Below, piece after piece: positions 8,702 to 18,272 of a stretch of 64,000 nucleotides of DNA. The position numbers and the translations under genes are program-made. The DNA is from Bradyrhizobium sp. NFR13. Its GTDB lineage: Bacteria > Pseudomonadota > Alphaproteobacteria > Rhizobiales > Xanthobacteraceae. Under the pieces are notes generated by a model that was given only the letters and a program-made list of their open reading frames with translations, was not told the origin of the DNA and made no database searches. Every line of letters begins with the position of its first letter. The stretch's first letter is position 1. The DNA is taken from assembly GCF_900114605.1 (NCBI RefSeq), contig NZ_FOTP01000001.1, positions 1,054,001-1,118,000 on the forward strand, read 5' to 3'.

Positions 8702-10249
8702 ATGACCAGTTCTGATCGCAACCGACGATCCTCACAGCTGCCCATGTCTATTGCAGCGGCCATCCTTGCCGCAGGCATTTTCGCGTTCGACGCCTTCAGC
8801 ACATTCGAGATCGCCGTCGCGGCGCTTTATATCGTCGTGCTGCTGATGGTGCTCCGTTTCACCAATGTCACGGGTATTGTCCTGATCGCCCTCGGCTGCA
8901 TTGGCCTGACAATCCTCGGTTATCTGATCGGCCACGCGAACGACCCCGATGAGGGAGCGATGCTGCGCGGCGGCGTCAGCGCGCTCGCCATTGCTATCGC
9001 CGCCGTGCTCTGCGTCCAGATCAGGATGTCGGATGCAAGGCTCCGACAGAGCGAAGAGCGCTATCGCAACATCTTTCAGAACACGAGCGTCGCCGTCTGG
9101 GAGCAGGACTTCACGGAAGCGGCCGATGCCTGTGCGCCGATCCTGCAACAGGGCCTTCCCCGACTTCGGGATTACCTCATCGCCAATGAGGGCTTTCTCA
9201 AGCATTGCCTGCTTCTGGTGCGGACTATCGACGCGAATGACGCCGCGAAGCAATTGATCGGCGATCTCGACCAGAAGAACGTTGAGCAGTCCTGGGATGC
9301 GGCACTTGAGCCGGAGACTTTGGCTGCCTTTCGCGAAATTCTGCTCGCATTTCTTGCAGGAGAGAGTTTTTTTACGACTGAAGCGACCATCCGTGCTGTC
9401 AACGGGGAGTTGCGCACCACCATCGTCACGGCAACCTTCCCTACCGATCGATCTCGCTCCGTCCTGATCAGTTCGCTTGACGTCACCGCCAAGATCGCAG
9501 CCGAGCAAGCCCTTCAGCAGAGCATCGCAGAACTCACCCGCGTTTCGCGCATCGCAACATTGGGGGCCCTGACGGCATCGATCGGCCATGAGGTCAACCA
9601 GCCACTTGCCGCCGTGGTAACCAATGCAGAGGCGGCCTTGCGCTGGCTGTCGCGGGAGCGGCCCGATCTCGGAGAAACCACGGCCTGCCTCAAGGAAGTC
9701 GTGCAGGAAGGCCGCAGGGCGGGCGACATCATTCACCGGCTGAGATCGCTCGCTGTAAAGGGCGAGTTGGCACGCGGCCCAATCGACATCAACGCCATCG
9801 TCACGCAGGTACTGGCGATGGTTCAGCGCGATCTGGCACAGCACCAGATTGCAGCAGTTCTCGACCTGACACCCGATCTGCCTACCGTCGCGGGCGACGA
9901 AGTACAGCTTCAGCAGGTGCTGATGAATCTCGTCAACAACGCTGTCCACGCCATGAAGGCGACCGAGACGAAAGAGCTGAAAGTGTGGTCGGCATTCGAC
10001 ACGGTACAGGGAATTCGCGTCTCGGTGCGCGATTCAGGATCGGGTATACCGGACGACCATATGCAGCGCCTGTTCGCGCCGTTTTTTACGACAAAGGCCG
10101 AGGGAATGGGGATTGGTCTCTCGATCTCCCGCTCCATCATCGAGTCGCATCATGGACGCATCTGGGCGGAGCGAAACGAGAGTGGTGGAACCACTTTCCA
10201 TTTCGTGATACCGACAGCCTCCGCAGCAGGATCCGGCAGCCTTGCCTAA
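8702..10249 (+). CDS. Membrane sensor histidine kinase (FixL-like kinase core)
   Basis: 515 residues. The N-terminus has about four membrane helices (residues roughly 15-105). A PAS-like sensor region follows (SEERYRNIFQNTSVAVWEQDF), then HisKA with phospho-acceptor H296 in ASIGHEVNQPLAA, and a HATPase_c domain with N box LMNLVNNAVHAM, G1 DSGSGIP, FFTTKAEGMGIGLSISRS and GGTTFHF. It autophosphorylates and should pass phosphate to the FixJ-like regulator encoded immediately downstream; the genes overlap by 8 bp. The PAS part shows no heme-pocket His that I can identify, so oxygen sensing is not implied. The kinase core closely resembles that at 58888-60030, so the two are paralogues. Confidence 0.9.
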   Translation: MTSSDRNRRSSQLPMSIAAAILAAGIFAFDAFSTFEIAVAALYIVVLLMVLRFTNVTGIVLIALGCIGLTILGYLIGHANDPDEGAMLRGGVSALAIAIAAVLCVQIRMSDARLRQSEERYRNIFQNTSVAVWEQDFTEAADACAPILQQGLPRLRDYLIANEGFLKHCLLLVRTIDANDAAKQLIGDLDQKNVEQSWDAALEPETLAAFREILLAFLAGESFFTTEATIRAVNGELRTTIVTATFPTDRSRSVLISSLDVTAKIAAEQALQQSIAELTRVSRIATLGALTASIGHEVNQPLAAVVTNAEAALRWLSRERPDLGETTACLKEVVQEGRRAGDIIHRLRSLAVKGELARGPIDINAIVTQVLAMVQRDLAQHQIAAVLDLTPDLPTVAGDEVQLQQVLMNLVNNAVHAMKATETKELKVWSAFDTVQGIRVSVRDSGSGIPDDHMQRLFAPFFTTKAEGMGIGLSISRSIIESHHGRIWAERNESGGTTFHFVIPTASAAGSGSLA

Positions 10250-10883
10250 CGACGCAGAAGCACCTTTGGTCGTAATCGTGGACGACGAAGCCGCCATCCG
10301 CACTGCGGTTGGCAGTCTGCTGCGCTCGGTCGGATATGAAGTCAGCTTCGCATCCTCGGCGGTCGAGCTTCTCGAGAGCGACATTCTCACCAGGGCCAGC
10401 TGCCTTGTCCTTGATATCCGGCTGCCGATCGTCAGCGGCCTCGATTTCCAGAAGCGTCTTGCGGATCTCGGCGGCAATACGCCCATTGTCTTCATGACCG
10501 GCCATGCCGATGTGCCGATGACGGTCCGCGCCATGAAGGCCGGCGCCGTCGATTTTCTGGCCAAGCCGTTTCGCGATCAGGAAATGCTCGATGCAGTCGC
10601 TGGCGCTGTGGAGCGCGACCGCAAGGCGAGGCAGGAGCGCGATGGAGTAGCCGATATCAAGGAACGTTTCGGCACACTGAGCGCGCGCGAACGCGAGGTC
10701 ATGGAGCTGGCAACTGCAGGGCTGCTGAACAAACAGATCGCCGCGAAGCTGAACCTCAGCGAAATTACGGTTAAGATTCATCGCGGCAAGATGATGAAGA
10801 AGATGGATGCCAAATCCTTCGCTTCTCTGGTGCGCATGGCCGAGGCCATCGGCATGAAACCAGCCCCGGGTACCTCCCGATAA
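10242..10883 (+). CDS. FixJ-type response regulator (receiver + LuxR HTH)
   Basis: 213 residues with a TTG start at 10242 that overlaps the kinase stop, implying coupled translation. The receiver has the acidic pair in IVDDEA, phospho-acceptor D58 in LVLDIRLP, the Thr in FMTGHADVPMTVRAMKAGA and the Lys in FLAKPF. The C-terminal LuxR/GerE HTH reads LSAREREVMELATAGLLNKQIAAKL and then TVKIHRGKMMKKM. These are FixJ/NodW-class hallmarks. It should activate transcription when phosphorylated by the preceding kinase. Targets are unknown; the sugar-dehydrogenase-like gene at 11486 is the nearest metabolic gene on the same strand. Confidence 0.92.
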   Translation: MPNDAEAPLVVIVDDEAAIRTAVGSLLRSVGYEVSFASSAVELLESDILTRASCLVLDIRLPIVSGLDFQKRLADLGGNTPIVFMTGHADVPMTVRAMKAGAVDFLAKPFRDQEMLDAVAGAVERDRKARQERDGVADIKERFGTLSAREREVMELATAGLLNKQIAAKLNLSEITVKIHRGKMMKKMDAKSFASLVRMAEAIGMKPAPGTSR

Positions 10884-10970
10884 ACCTCAGTATGATTTCG
10901 CTGCACGGCGATATTTGACAATATTCTGGTCGAAACGGCTCAACACTGGGGTCGCTGTCAAAGCTGCCGT

Positions 10971-11348
10971 GTGGAGATTGCGTTGAACTCTGAACATGCC
11001 ATTGCCATCATCGACGATTCCTCGTCGGTTCGCCGCGCGCTTGAAAGCCTGCTGCGATCGCTGGGCTTTGTCGTCCTCAGCTTCGAATCCGCCGAAGCGT
11101 TTCTGACATCGCCTTCGGCTCTCGATACGTCATGCGTGGTGACCGACGTCGAAATGCCGGGCCTCACCGGCATCGACCTCTATGAAAAAATGCGCTCGGA
11201 CAAGAACGAGACGCCGGTCATTTTCATCACCGCCAATTCCGAGCAGAAAGTGCGTCAGCGGCTGGGCGACACGCCTTGTGTTCTGAACAAGCCGTTTGAA
11301 GTTGACGAACTGGCGGACTGCATTAACCGGGCTATCGCGACGCCATAG
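10971..11348 (+). CDS. Stand-alone response regulator receiver (CheY-like)
   Basis: 125 residues containing only a receiver domain. The acidic pair is in IIDDSS, the phospho-acceptor Asp in VVTDVEMPG, the Thr in FITANS and the Lys in LNKPFEVDEL. The start is GTG 10971 or in-frame TTG 10983, neither with a strong ribosome site. It follows the kinase/FixJ pair by 87 bp on the same strand, so it probably acts as a second phosphate acceptor or sink for the same kinase. Receiver-only proteins beside FixJ-type pairs are common in rhizobia. Confidence 0.85.
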   Translation: MEIALNSEHAIAIIDDSSSVRRALESLLRSLGFVVLSFESAEAFLTSPSALDTSCVVTDVEMPGLTGIDLYEKMRSDKNETPVIFITANSEQKVRQRLGDTPCVLNKPFEVDELADCINRAIATP

Positions 11349-11485
11349 TCGCACTGCTCTTCCGAATGCTCTTTGCGCCGATCCTCCAATAGCGATGGGC
11401 TCACATGCCCGACACGCCGTCACGCGAAGGTTTTAACGTGCACGGGTGTCAGATAGTGTGCGCGCACTTACATTGGGGGAATGAC

Positions 11486-12790
11486 ATGAGCTTTTCCGGA
11501 ATATTTGCGCGCGTCGTCGCGGTGATCGGTGGTGCTGCGCTGCAATGGCGACGTCTGCAGGGCGCCACACATGCACCTGCCTGGGGCAGTGCGCCCGTGG
11601 TCCCGGAGGCGAAGCCGCAAGGCGCCATCCCCACGCTGAAGATGCCAACCGCCCAGGGCTGGGCCACAGGACAGAAGCCTACCGTCGCGCCGGGCCTCAA
11701 GGTCAATGCATTCGCAACCGGCCTGAAACATCCACGCTGGATCAATGTTCTGCCCAATGGCGACGTCCTCATTGCCGAGGCCACGCAGGTCGCAGGTCCC
11801 GTGCGCAACATGTTCGGGTACGCGATGCAAGCGACAATGCGGCGGGCCGCGGCACTCGGCATCAGCGCGAACCGCATCACGCTACTGCGCGACCGCGATG
11901 GCGATGGCGTCGCCGAGATCAGCCAGACCTTCATGGAGGGGCTGAACCAGCCGTTCGGTATGGCGCTGCTGAACGACACGTTCTATGTCGGCAATGTCGA
12001 TGGCGTGGTGGCCTTCCCCTATGTGGCCGGCGCAGACAGCATCACCGCACCGGGCAGGAAACTCACCAACTTCAAATCCGGCGGCCACTGGACACGCAGC
12101 ATCCTGCCAAGCCCGGATGGCAGCAAGCTCTATATCGGCGTCGGCTCGCTGAGCAATATCGCGGAGATGGGTATGGAGGCGGAAGAAGGCCGGGCCGCCG
12201 TCTATGAACTCGACGTCGCGACGGGCAAGAGCCGCATCTTTGGCGCCGGCCTTCGCAATCCCGTCGGGCTCGCCTGGGAGCCCACGACCGGCTCGCTCTG
12301 GACGGTGGTCAATGAGCGCGACGGCCTCGGCGACGAGACGCCACCGGACTATCTGACCTCGGTGCGCGACGGCGGCTACTACGGCTGGCCCTATTGCTAC
12401 TGGGGCAAGACAGTCGACGACCGCGTGCCGCAGGATCCGGCGCTGGTCGCCACTGCGATCACGCCCGATTACGCGCTGGGCGGCCACACCGCCTCGCTCG
12501 GACTGTGCTGGCTGCCGGCCGGCACGCTACCGGGATTTCCGGACGGCATGGTCATCGGTCAGCACGGGTCGTGGAATCGCAGCACGCTCAGCGGCTACAA
12601 GGTCGTCTTCATCCCGTTCGTAAACGGCAAGCCGTCCGGGCCGCCGCGGGATATCCTGTCAGGCTTCCTCGCGCCCGACGAGAAAGTGTCCTACGGGCGC
12701 CCTGTCGGCGTCACGCTCACCCCGGACGGTGCATTGCTGGTGGCCGACGATGTGGGCGACGTGATCTGGCGTGTGACGGGCGCAGTCTAA
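11486..12790 (+). CDS. Sorbosone dehydrogenase-like (PQQ/GDH-fold) beta-propeller protein
   Basis: 434 residues from ATG 11486, which has GGGGGA 5 nt upstream. A short hydrophobic N-terminal stretch (ARVVAVIGGAAL) suggests export or membrane anchoring. The body is a six-bladed propeller of the glucose/sorbosone dehydrogenase family: GLKHPRWINVLPNGDVLIAEA, NRITLLRDRDGDGVAE, LNQPFGMALL, FGAGLRNPVGLAWEP, WTVVNERDGLGDETPPDY and the late GQHGSWNRSTLSGYKV. Family enzymes oxidise sugars or aldehydes in the periplasm with PQQ, though many homologues lack a demonstrated activity. No PQQ biosynthesis gene or dedicated cytochrome is nearby. Its position after a two-component system suggests, but does not show, regulation by it. 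Confidence 0.82.
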   Translation: MSFSGIFARVVAVIGGAALQWRRLQGATHAPAWGSAPVVPEAKPQGAIPTLKMPTAQGWATGQKPTVAPGLKVNAFATGLKHPRWINVLPNGDVLIAEATQVAGPVRNMFGYAMQATMRRAAALGISANRITLLRDRDGDGVAEISQTFMEGLNQPFGMALLNDTFYVGNVDGVVAFPYVAGADSITAPGRKLTNFKSGGHWTRSILPSPDGSKLYIGVGSLSNIAEMGMEAEEGRAAVYELDVATGKSRIFGAGLRNPVGLAWEPTTGSLWTVVNERDGLGDETPPDYLTSVRDGGYYGWPYCYWGKTVDDRVPQDPALVATAITPDYALGGHTASLGLCWLPAGTLPGFPDGMVIGQHGSWNRSTLSGYKVVFIPFVNGKPSGPPRDILSGFLAPDEKVSYGRPVGVTLTPDGALLVADDVGDVIWRVTGAV

Positions 12791-12815
12791 GGCCCGCGGA
12801 ACAATCCGGCAGGTT

Positions 12816-12846
12816 CGTGGGGCACGTGTTCATCGCGTACCCCACG
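12816..12846. terminator. Possible bidirectional terminator hairpin
   Basis: Seven-bp arms CGTGGGG and CCCCACG flank a 17-nt loop in the 63-bp gap between two convergent genes (propeller protein and mmsA). There is no strong T run, so this is a weak candidate placed mainly by position. Confidence 0.35.
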
Positions 12847-12853
12847 CTCGAGC

Positions 12854-14347
12854 CTACTTCATTGTTGGCATCACGAATTCCGGCCCCTGCGCGATGCTCG
12901 TCGGCCAGCGGCTGGTGACGGTCTTGAGACGGGTATAGAAGCGAACGCCTTCCGGCCCGTGCATCGAATGATCGCCGAACAGCGACGCCTTCCAGCCACC
13001 GAAGGAGTGGAAGGCCACTGGCACCGGGATCGGCACATTGATGCCGACCATGCCGACTCGGATGCGATGAGCGAATTCACGCGCGACGTCGCCGTTCTGT
13101 GTGAAGATCGCAGTGCCGTTGCCGTACTCGTTGTCGTTGATCATGCGCGCTGCCGTCGCATAGTCCGGCGTACGCACCACCGCGAGCACAGGTCCGAAGA
13201 TCTCTTCCTTGTAGATCTTCATGTCCGGCGTCACGTGATCGAACAGCGATCCACCGATGAAGTAGCCACCCTCGTTGGACCGGAAGTCCCGCCCGTCGAC
13301 GACCAGCTTGGCGCCCTGCTCGACGCCGGAATCGACATAGCCGCGCACCTTGTCGAGATGCTGCTGGGTTACCAGCGGGCCCATTTCGGACTCGGCGTTG
13401 AAGCCTGAACCGACTTTCAACGCACGGATCTTTGGCTCAAGCTTCGAGATCAAGGCATTCGCCGTCTTCTCGCCGACGGGCACAGCCACCGAAATCGCCA
13501 TGCAGCGCTCGCCAGCCGAGCCATAGGCCGCTCCCATCAGCGCATCGACCGCCTGGTCGATGTCGGCGTCGGGCATCACGACCATGTGGTTCTTGGCGCC
13601 ACCGAGTGCCTGGCAACGCTTGCCGGTGCTGGTCGCGGTCGAATAGATGTAGCGGGCAATCGGTGTCGATCCGACGAAGCTGATCGCTGCAACATCGGGA
13701 TGATGCAGCAGCGCATCGACGGCTTCCTTGTCGCCATGCACGACGTTGAACACGCCGGCCGGCAGACCTGCTTCGGCCAGCCATTCGGCAATCAGAAGCG
13801 ATGCCGACGGGTCACGCTCGGAGGGCTTGAGTACGAAGGTGTTGCCGCAGGCCAGTGCCACCGGGAACATCCACATCGGCACCATGACCGGAAAGTTGAA
13901 CGGCGTGATGCCCGCGACCACACCCAGCGCCTGACGGACGCCGTAGCTGTCGACACGCGTGCCGACATTCTCGCTGACTTCGCCCTTCAAGAGCTGCGGA
14001 GCACCCACAGCGAATTCGACCACTTCGAGGCCGCGCTGGATTTCGCCCTTGGCGTCCGACAGGGTCTTGCCGTGCTCCGAGGTGATCACCGCCGCGAGAT
14101 CGTCGATGCGGTCTTCGCAGATGCGCAGGAATTTATTGAGAATGCGGGCGCGGCGCAGCGACGGCGTATCGGCCCAGCTCTCCGCAACCGCGTGTGCGGC
14201 TGCAACGGCAGCACCTACTTCCGACGTGCTGGCCAAGCTCACCTGAGCGGTCTGCTCGCCGGTAGCCGGGTTGAAAACTGGCGACGTCCGGCCGCTGCGA
14301 CCTGCCACCTGTTGTCCGCCGATATAGTGCTTGATTTCCGAAGCCAT
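12854..14347 (-). CDS. mmsA: Methylmalonate-semialdehyde dehydrogenase (CoA-acylating)
   Basis: 497 residues from ATG 14347, with AGGGAGAG about 5 nt upstream; the longer frame to 14401 lacks this. Aldehyde dehydrogenase landmarks: [32 protein letters not shown] (NAD-site Gly), [15 protein letters not shown], and catalytic Cys in GSAGERCMA. The GGAKNH and AGERCMA forms are diagnostic of the CoA-acylating MmsA/IolA subgroup, which converts methylmalonate or malonate semialdehyde plus NAD and CoA to propionyl- or acetyl-CoA. It serves valine, inositol or beta-alanine breakdown in the cytosol. A LysR-type gene is divergent 98 bp upstream and is the likely local regulator. No mmsB partner is present. 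Confidence 0.9.
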   Translation of the reverse strand: MASEIKHYIGGQQVAGRSGRTSPVFNPATGEQTAQVSLASTSEVGAAVAAAHAVAESWADTPSLRRARILNKFLRICEDRIDDLAAVITSEHGKTLSDAKGEIQRGLEVVEFAVGAPQLLKGEVSENVGTRVDSYGVRQALGVVAGITPFNFPVMVPMWMFPVALACGNTFVLKPSERDPSASLLIAEWLAEAGLPAGVFNVVHGDKEAVDALLHHPDVAAISFVGSTPIARYIYSTATSTGKRCQALGGAKNHMVVMPDADIDQAVDALMGAAYGSAGERCMAISVAVPVGEKTANALISKLEPKIRALKVGSGFNAESEMGPLVTQQHLDKVRGYVDSGVEQGAKLVVDGRDFRSNEGGYFIGGSLFDHVTPDMKIYKEEIFGPVLAVVRTPDYATAARMINDNEYGNGTAIFTQNGDVAREFAHRIRVGMVGINVPIPVPVAFHSFGGWKASLFGDHSMHGPEGVRFYTRLKTVTSRWPTSIAQGPEFVMPTMK

Positions 14348-14445
14348 CGAACTCTCCCTTGATGCTCCGGCCGTCTTGCGCTGCTTCCCTGCCCCGGACA
14401 ACGCGCAGTATTGCGGCTTCGATGTGCAGCAAATAAAGTCCAGTG

Positions 14446-15333
14446 ATGGATTGGGACAAAGTTCGGATTTTCCTGGAAGTCGCCCGTACCGGCCAGATTC
14501 TGGGTGCCGCCAAGCGGCTGAAGCTCAACCATGCGACAGTAGCGCGCCAGCTCACTGCCCTCGAAAAAGACCTGAAGACAAAGCTGCTGAACCGCCAGAC
14601 GACGGGCTCGTCGCTGACACCATCAGGGGTTGCGTTGCTCGCAGCGGCGGAGCGCGCAGAATCCGAACTGCTCAAGGTCGGATCGCAGCTCACATCGGCC
14701 GCGGACAAGGTGGCGGGCACGGTGCGGATCGGCGCGCCGGACGGGCTCGGTAATTATTTTCTGGCAGATCGGCTCGGCGGCTTTGCCGCAGCCAATCCGG
14801 ATCTGATCGTCCAGCTCGTGGCGCTGCCGCGCACTTTCTCCCTCTCCAAGCGCGAAGCCGATATTGTGGTGACACTGGAACGGCCTGATGAGGGCAAGCT
14901 GATCTGCACCAAGCTCACCGACTACACGCTGAGCGTCTACGCGTCGGAGGACTATCTGGCCCGATCGACGCCGATCCGCGAACCCGGGGACCTCGCCGAT
15001 CACCTGCTGATCACTTACATCTATGACATCATCTACAGCCGCGCGCTGGACTATGCGTCGACTTTCAGCGAGTTGATGACACGGCGCTTCGAATGCGGCA
15101 GTGTGGTCGGCCAGCTTGAAGCCGTTCGTGCAGGCCACGGAGTCGGCATCCTACACGACTACGCTGCACAGCTTTATCCGGAGCTAAAGCGCATTCTGCC
15201 GGCCAGTCGCTTTACGCGCAGCTACTGGCTCGTTTCCCATCCCGATACGCACGACACCAGCCGGGTCCGCGAAGTGCGGCGCCATATCGTCGCCAAGGTA
15301 CGCGAGGCGCGCAACCAGTTCGTCGTGCAATAG
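14446..15333 (+). CDS. LysR-family transcriptional regulator
   Basis: 295 residues. The N-terminal winged HTH is clear: [23 protein letters not shown], then [16 protein letters not shown] and LLNRQTTG with TPSG. The C-terminal half is the periplasmic-binding-like effector domain starting around [15 protein letters not shown] 14446 is preferred over the GTG 3 nt before it. The gene is divergent from mmsA, the standard arrangement for a LysR regulator controlling its neighbour, so control of mmsA by a semialdehyde-pathway metabolite is inferred. It is convergent with coxG 12 bp downstream. Confidence 0.9.
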   Translation: MDWDKVRIFLEVARTGQILGAAKRLKLNHATVARQLTALEKDLKTKLLNRQTTGSSLTPSGVALLAAAERAESELLKVGSQLTSAADKVAGTVRIGAPDGLGNYFLADRLGGFAAANPDLIVQLVALPRTFSLSKREADIVVTLERPDEGKLICTKLTDYTLSVYASEDYLARSTPIREPGDLADHLLITYIYDIIYSRALDYASTFSELMTRRFECGSVVGQLEAVRAGHGVGILHDYAAQLYPELKRILPASRFTRSYWLVSHPDTHDTSRVREVRRHIVAKVREARNQFVVQ

Positions 15334-15345
15334 ATCACAGCGAGT

Positions 15346-15792
15346 TCAGCTTGCGGAAACGACTGCGCCGAATTTGGTGAAGAACTCGCCAGCCAGTTTC
15401 TTGGCCGTGGAGTCGATCAGGCGTCCGCCGAGCTGGGCCAGCTTGCCGCCGATCTGGGAATCAACCTCGTAATGCAGGATCGTTTCGTTGTCGCTCACCG
15501 CCTCGAGCCTGATCGCCGCACCGCCTTTGGCGAAGCCGGCAACGCCACCAGAACCTTCGCCGGTGATCCTGTAGCCGTTCGGTGGATCGAGATCGCTCAG
15601 CGTCACCTTGCCGCCGAAGGTCGCCTTCACCGGACCGACCTTGATCACGACCTTTGCCGTCATCTCCGTCGGCGATGTCATGTCGAGTTCCTGGCAGCCG
15701 GGAATGCACTGCTTCAGGATTTCAGGATTGTTGAGCGCCGCCCAGACCTTCTGTTGTGAGGCGGGAACGCTCTGGCTGTCTTTCATCTGCAT
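15346..15792 (-). CDS. coxG: CoxG-like SRPBCC protein of the molybdenum hydroxylase operon
   Basis: 148 residues from ATG 15792, with AGGTGA 6 nt upstream. The START/SRPBCC fold shows the CoxG pattern: PASQQKVWAALNNPEILKQCIPGCQEL, VKIGPVKATFGGKVTL (here KVGPVKATF), GYRITGEGSGGVAGFAKGGA and a C-terminal LAGEFFTKF. CoxG-like proteins in CO dehydrogenase clusters are thought to help membrane recruitment of the hydroxylase. This copy lacks the long C-terminal membrane anchor. It is the last gene of the minus-strand operon that begins at coxM, 28 bp after livF. Confidence 0.85.
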   Translation of the reverse strand: MQMKDSQSVPASQQKVWAALNNPEILKQCIPGCQELDMTSPTEMTAKVVIKVGPVKATFGGKVTLSDLDPPNGYRITGEGSGGVAGFAKGGAAIRLEAVSDNETILHYEVDSQIGGKLAQLGGRLIDSTAKKLAGEFFTKFGAVVSAS

Positions 15793-15819
15793 GGGATCAC
15801 CTGTTCGCAAATATGCGCG

Positions 15820-16530
15820 TCAGACCGCGCAATAGCGCTCCTGAATTTCCTTGTCGGCCAGCAGTGCTGCCGAACTGCTCTCATAGACCACCTCGCCCTG
15901 ATCCATGATGATCGCGCGATCGGCTAGACGCAGCGCCCATTCCACATTCTGTTCGACCAAGAGCAGCGTAACGCCCTGATCGCGCAGTTTGCGGAACAGC
16001 ACGCCCATCTCCTCGACCAGCACCGGCATGATGCCTTCCGAAGGCTCGTCGAGCAGGATCATCTTGGGTTTGGCGATGGTGGCGCGGGCGATGGCCAGCA
16101 TCTGCTGCTCGCCGCCGGACATGGTAACGCCTTCCTGATCGAGGCGCTCCTTGAGGCGTGGAAAGCTCTCCGCGATTTCCTCGATCGCGTCTTTCTCGTT
16201 GATCTGACCGCGGCTGGCGACGAGACCGAGTTGCAGGTTCTCGCGCACCGTCAGGCCCGGAATGATCCGGCGCTCCTCAGGCACATAAGCAAGCCCCAGC
16301 CTGAAACGATCATGGGCGGGCATCGACGTCAGGTCGTTGCCGTCGAAGGTCATGCCACCCGTGGTTTTCGACATCAGCCCCATGACCGAACGGATCGTGG
16401 TGGTCTTGCCGGCGCCGTTGCGGCCGACCAGTGCGACGACCTCGCCCTGCGCCACCGAGATCGAGACCCCGTGCAGCGTATGGCTGGCGCCGTACCAGGC
16501 GTTCAGGTCTTTGGTTTCAAGCATAGCCAT
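15820..16530 (-). CDS. livF: Branched-chain amino acid-type ABC transporter ATPase (LivF)
   Basis: 236 residues, the normal LivF size. Walker A is GRNGAGKTT, the signature is MSGGEQQMLAIARA, Walker B is MILLDEPSEG, and LLVEQNVEWAL is the LivF-type H-loop region. GLAYVPEERRI is typical of LivF. Start at ATG 16530 gives a 14-bp overlap with livG; ATG 16524 is also possible. It is one of the two ATPases of a HAAT-class importer. The operon context with a molybdenum hydroxylase suggests that the importer carries the hydroxylase's aromatic, heterocyclic or carboxylated substrate rather than leucine. Confidence 0.93.
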   Translation of the reverse strand: MAMLETKDLNAWYGASHTLHGVSISVAQGEVVALVGRNGAGKTTTIRSVMGLMSKTTGGMTFDGNDLTSMPAHDRFRLGLAYVPEERRIIPGLTVRENLQLGLVASRGQINEKDAIEEIAESFPRLKERLDQEGVTMSGGEQQMLAIARATIAKPKMILLDEPSEGIMPVLVEEMGVLFRKLRDQGVTLLLVEQNVEWALRLADRAIIMDQGEVVYESSSAALLADKEIQERYCAV

Positions 16531-17272
16531 CGTTCTGTCCCAGATAGACGCGACGAACCTCGGGGTCCGTCTGAATGTCGCGCGGTGAGCCGTCCGCAAT
16601 CAGCCGGCCATGATGCAGCACCAGAATCCGGTCGCTGAGGCCGAGGATCATCTTCATCTTGTGCTCGACCAGCAGGATGGTGCGCTCAGACGCCAGCTTC
16701 TCCAGCAGCGCTACCATTTCCTTGGTCTCTTCCGGCCCCATGCCCGCGGTCGGTTCGTCCAGCAGCAACACTTCCGGATTGGAGATCAGCGCGATGGCAA
16801 TCTCCAGCGCACGCTGCTGGCCATGAGCCAGAAACTTCGCGGTCTCGTCGCGCTTGGCGACCAGACCGACGGATTCGAGCGCGGCATCCGCCTTGGCATC
16901 CAGCTCGGTGAACCTGTTGCGGTTGGTCCAGATATTGTAGCGCGAGCGGCTGGCTTGCGCTGCGACGCGGACGTTTTCGTGGACGCTCAGATCCGGGAAG
17001 ATGTTGGTGATCTGATAGGAGCGCGCGATACCACGATGCACGAATTCATGCTGTTTCGTGCCTTTGAGATCGTCGCCCTTGAAGCGGATCGAGCCGCTGG
17101 AGGGCGTCAGCACGCCGGACAGCACGTTGAAGAACGTGCTCTTGCCGGCGCCATTGGGGCCGATAATGGAGGTGACACGGCCCGGCCGGAATTCCGTCGT
17201 CACGCCTTGCAGCGCGACGAAGCCGCCGAACCTCACTCCGATATCGTTGACGGCGAGAAGCGGCGCGTTCAT
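16517..17272 (-). CDS. livG: Branched-chain amino acid-type ABC transporter ATPase (LivG)
   Basis: 251 residues from ATG 17272, whose ATG overlaps the livM stop as ATGA. Walker A is GPNGAGKSTFFNVLSG, the LivG-specific GIARSYQITNIFPDLSVHENV follows, then the degenerate signature AHGQQRALEIAIAL and Walker B VLLLDEPTAGMGPEET. LVEHKMKMIL is the H-loop. It pairs with LivF on the LivH/LivM permease. The signature AHGQQ replaces LSGGQ or SYGQQ, which is common in this subfamily. Confidence 0.93.
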   Translation of the reverse strand: MNAPLLAVNDIGVRFGGFVALQGVTTEFRPGRVTSIIGPNGAGKSTFFNVLSGVLTPSSGSIRFKGDDLKGTKQHEFVHRGIARSYQITNIFPDLSVHENVRVAAQASRSRYNIWTNRNRFTELDAKADAALESVGLVAKRDETAKFLAHGQQRALEIAIALISNPEVLLLDEPTAGMGPEETKEMVALLEKLASERTILLVEHKMKMILGLSDRILVLHHGRLIADGSPRDIQTDPEVRRVYLGQNDGYA

Positions 17273-18261
17273 CGCATGACCTTTGTGAGAAATGTGCCCC
17301 AGATGCCCTTGGGCAGAAACAGCACGAACAGCACGAAGATGGATCCGACGATGATCTGCCAGTGCGAGGTCCACAGCGAGAACACGTCTTCCATCACCAG
17401 GAACACCAGCGCGCCGATGAACGGACCGAAGAAGCTGCTCGCGCCGCCCAAAAGCGTCATCATCACGATCATGCCGGACGACAGATAGTGCAGCGAATCC
17501 AGCGGCACGAAAGCCAGATGCAGTGCCGACATGGTTCCACCGAGCGCGCAGATCGTGCCTGACAGTGTGAATGACAACAGCTTGGTGCGCTCGACATTGT
17601 AGCCGCAGGTCCGTGCACGACGCTCGTTCTCGCGAATTGCTTCGATCGCGGCGCCGAATGGCGAGTTGAGAATGCGCGAGACGAGCCACAGCGCTAGCGC
17701 TGCGAAAACCATCAGCACGTAGTATTTGTTGACCGGGTCGAGAAAATTGATCTCGAATCCAAACAGATTGATCTTGTTGACTGTGAAACCGCGCAGTCCG
17801 TTCTCACCACCTGTCCAGGACGGCGTCTGGAGCGCCACATAATAGACCAGCTGCGCGAGAGCGAGCGTGACCATCGAGAAATAGATGCCACGCGTTCGCG
17901 TCGATAGCGCGCCCATGACGAAGGCCAGCAGCGCACCGCCAATAACGCCCATCAGCACCGCGAGATACCAGGGCACACCGAACTGCCCGATGGCGATGCC
18001 GGTGATGTAGGCCCCGGTGCCGACAAAGGCCGCATGGCCGAACGACAGCAAACCAGTATAGCCGAACAGCAGATTATAGCCGACGGCGACCGTGCCGTAG
18101 ATCAGGACGTTCACCGCCAGCGCCTTGGACGGCAGCAACCACGGCAACAGACAGAGCGCGAGGATCGACAGCGGGACGCGATATTTGGTCACGAGCGATC
18201 TGAAGCGCGCAGGCTTTCGCGCACTGGCGGAAGGAGAAACGGCGAGCGCCGGTGATGTCAT
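17269..18261 (-). CDS. livM: Branched-chain amino acid-type ABC transporter permease (LivM)
   Basis: 330 residues with about nine hydrophobic segments. LLFGYTGLLSFGHAAFVGTGAY is the LivM hallmark, and FGAAIEAIRENERRARTCGYNVERTKLLSFTLSGTICALGG is the conserved cytoplasmic loop that touches the ATPase. It is an inner-membrane permease subunit. It overlaps livG by 4 bp and follows livH by 11 bp. Confidence 0.94.
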   Translation of the reverse strand: MTSPALAVSPSASARKPARFRSLVTKYRVPLSILALCLLPWLLPSKALAVNVLIYGTVAVGYNLLFGYTGLLSFGHAAFVGTGAYITGIAIGQFGVPWYLAVLMGVIGGALLAFVMGALSTRTRGIYFSMVTLALAQLVYYVALQTPSWTGGENGLRGFTVNKINLFGFEINFLDPVNKYYVLMVFAALALWLVSRILNSPFGAAIEAIRENERRARTCGYNVERTKLLSFTLSGTICALGGTMSALHLAFVPLDSLHYLSSGMIVMMTLLGGASSFFGPFIGALVFLVMEDVFSLWTSHWQIIVGSIFVLFVLFLPKGIWGTFLTKVMR

Positions 18262-18272
18262 GGTCCGCTCCG

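Noticed and set aside
8732-9949. 405-codon minus-strand frame opposite the histidine kinase
   Set aside because: The plus strand encodes all kinase motifs; the minus translation is a composition artefact.
8702-10883. FixL/FixJ oxygen-sensing nitrogen-fixation regulators
   Set aside because: The sensor part shows membrane helices and a PAS-like region without an identifiable heme ligand, and no fix or nif genes are nearby.
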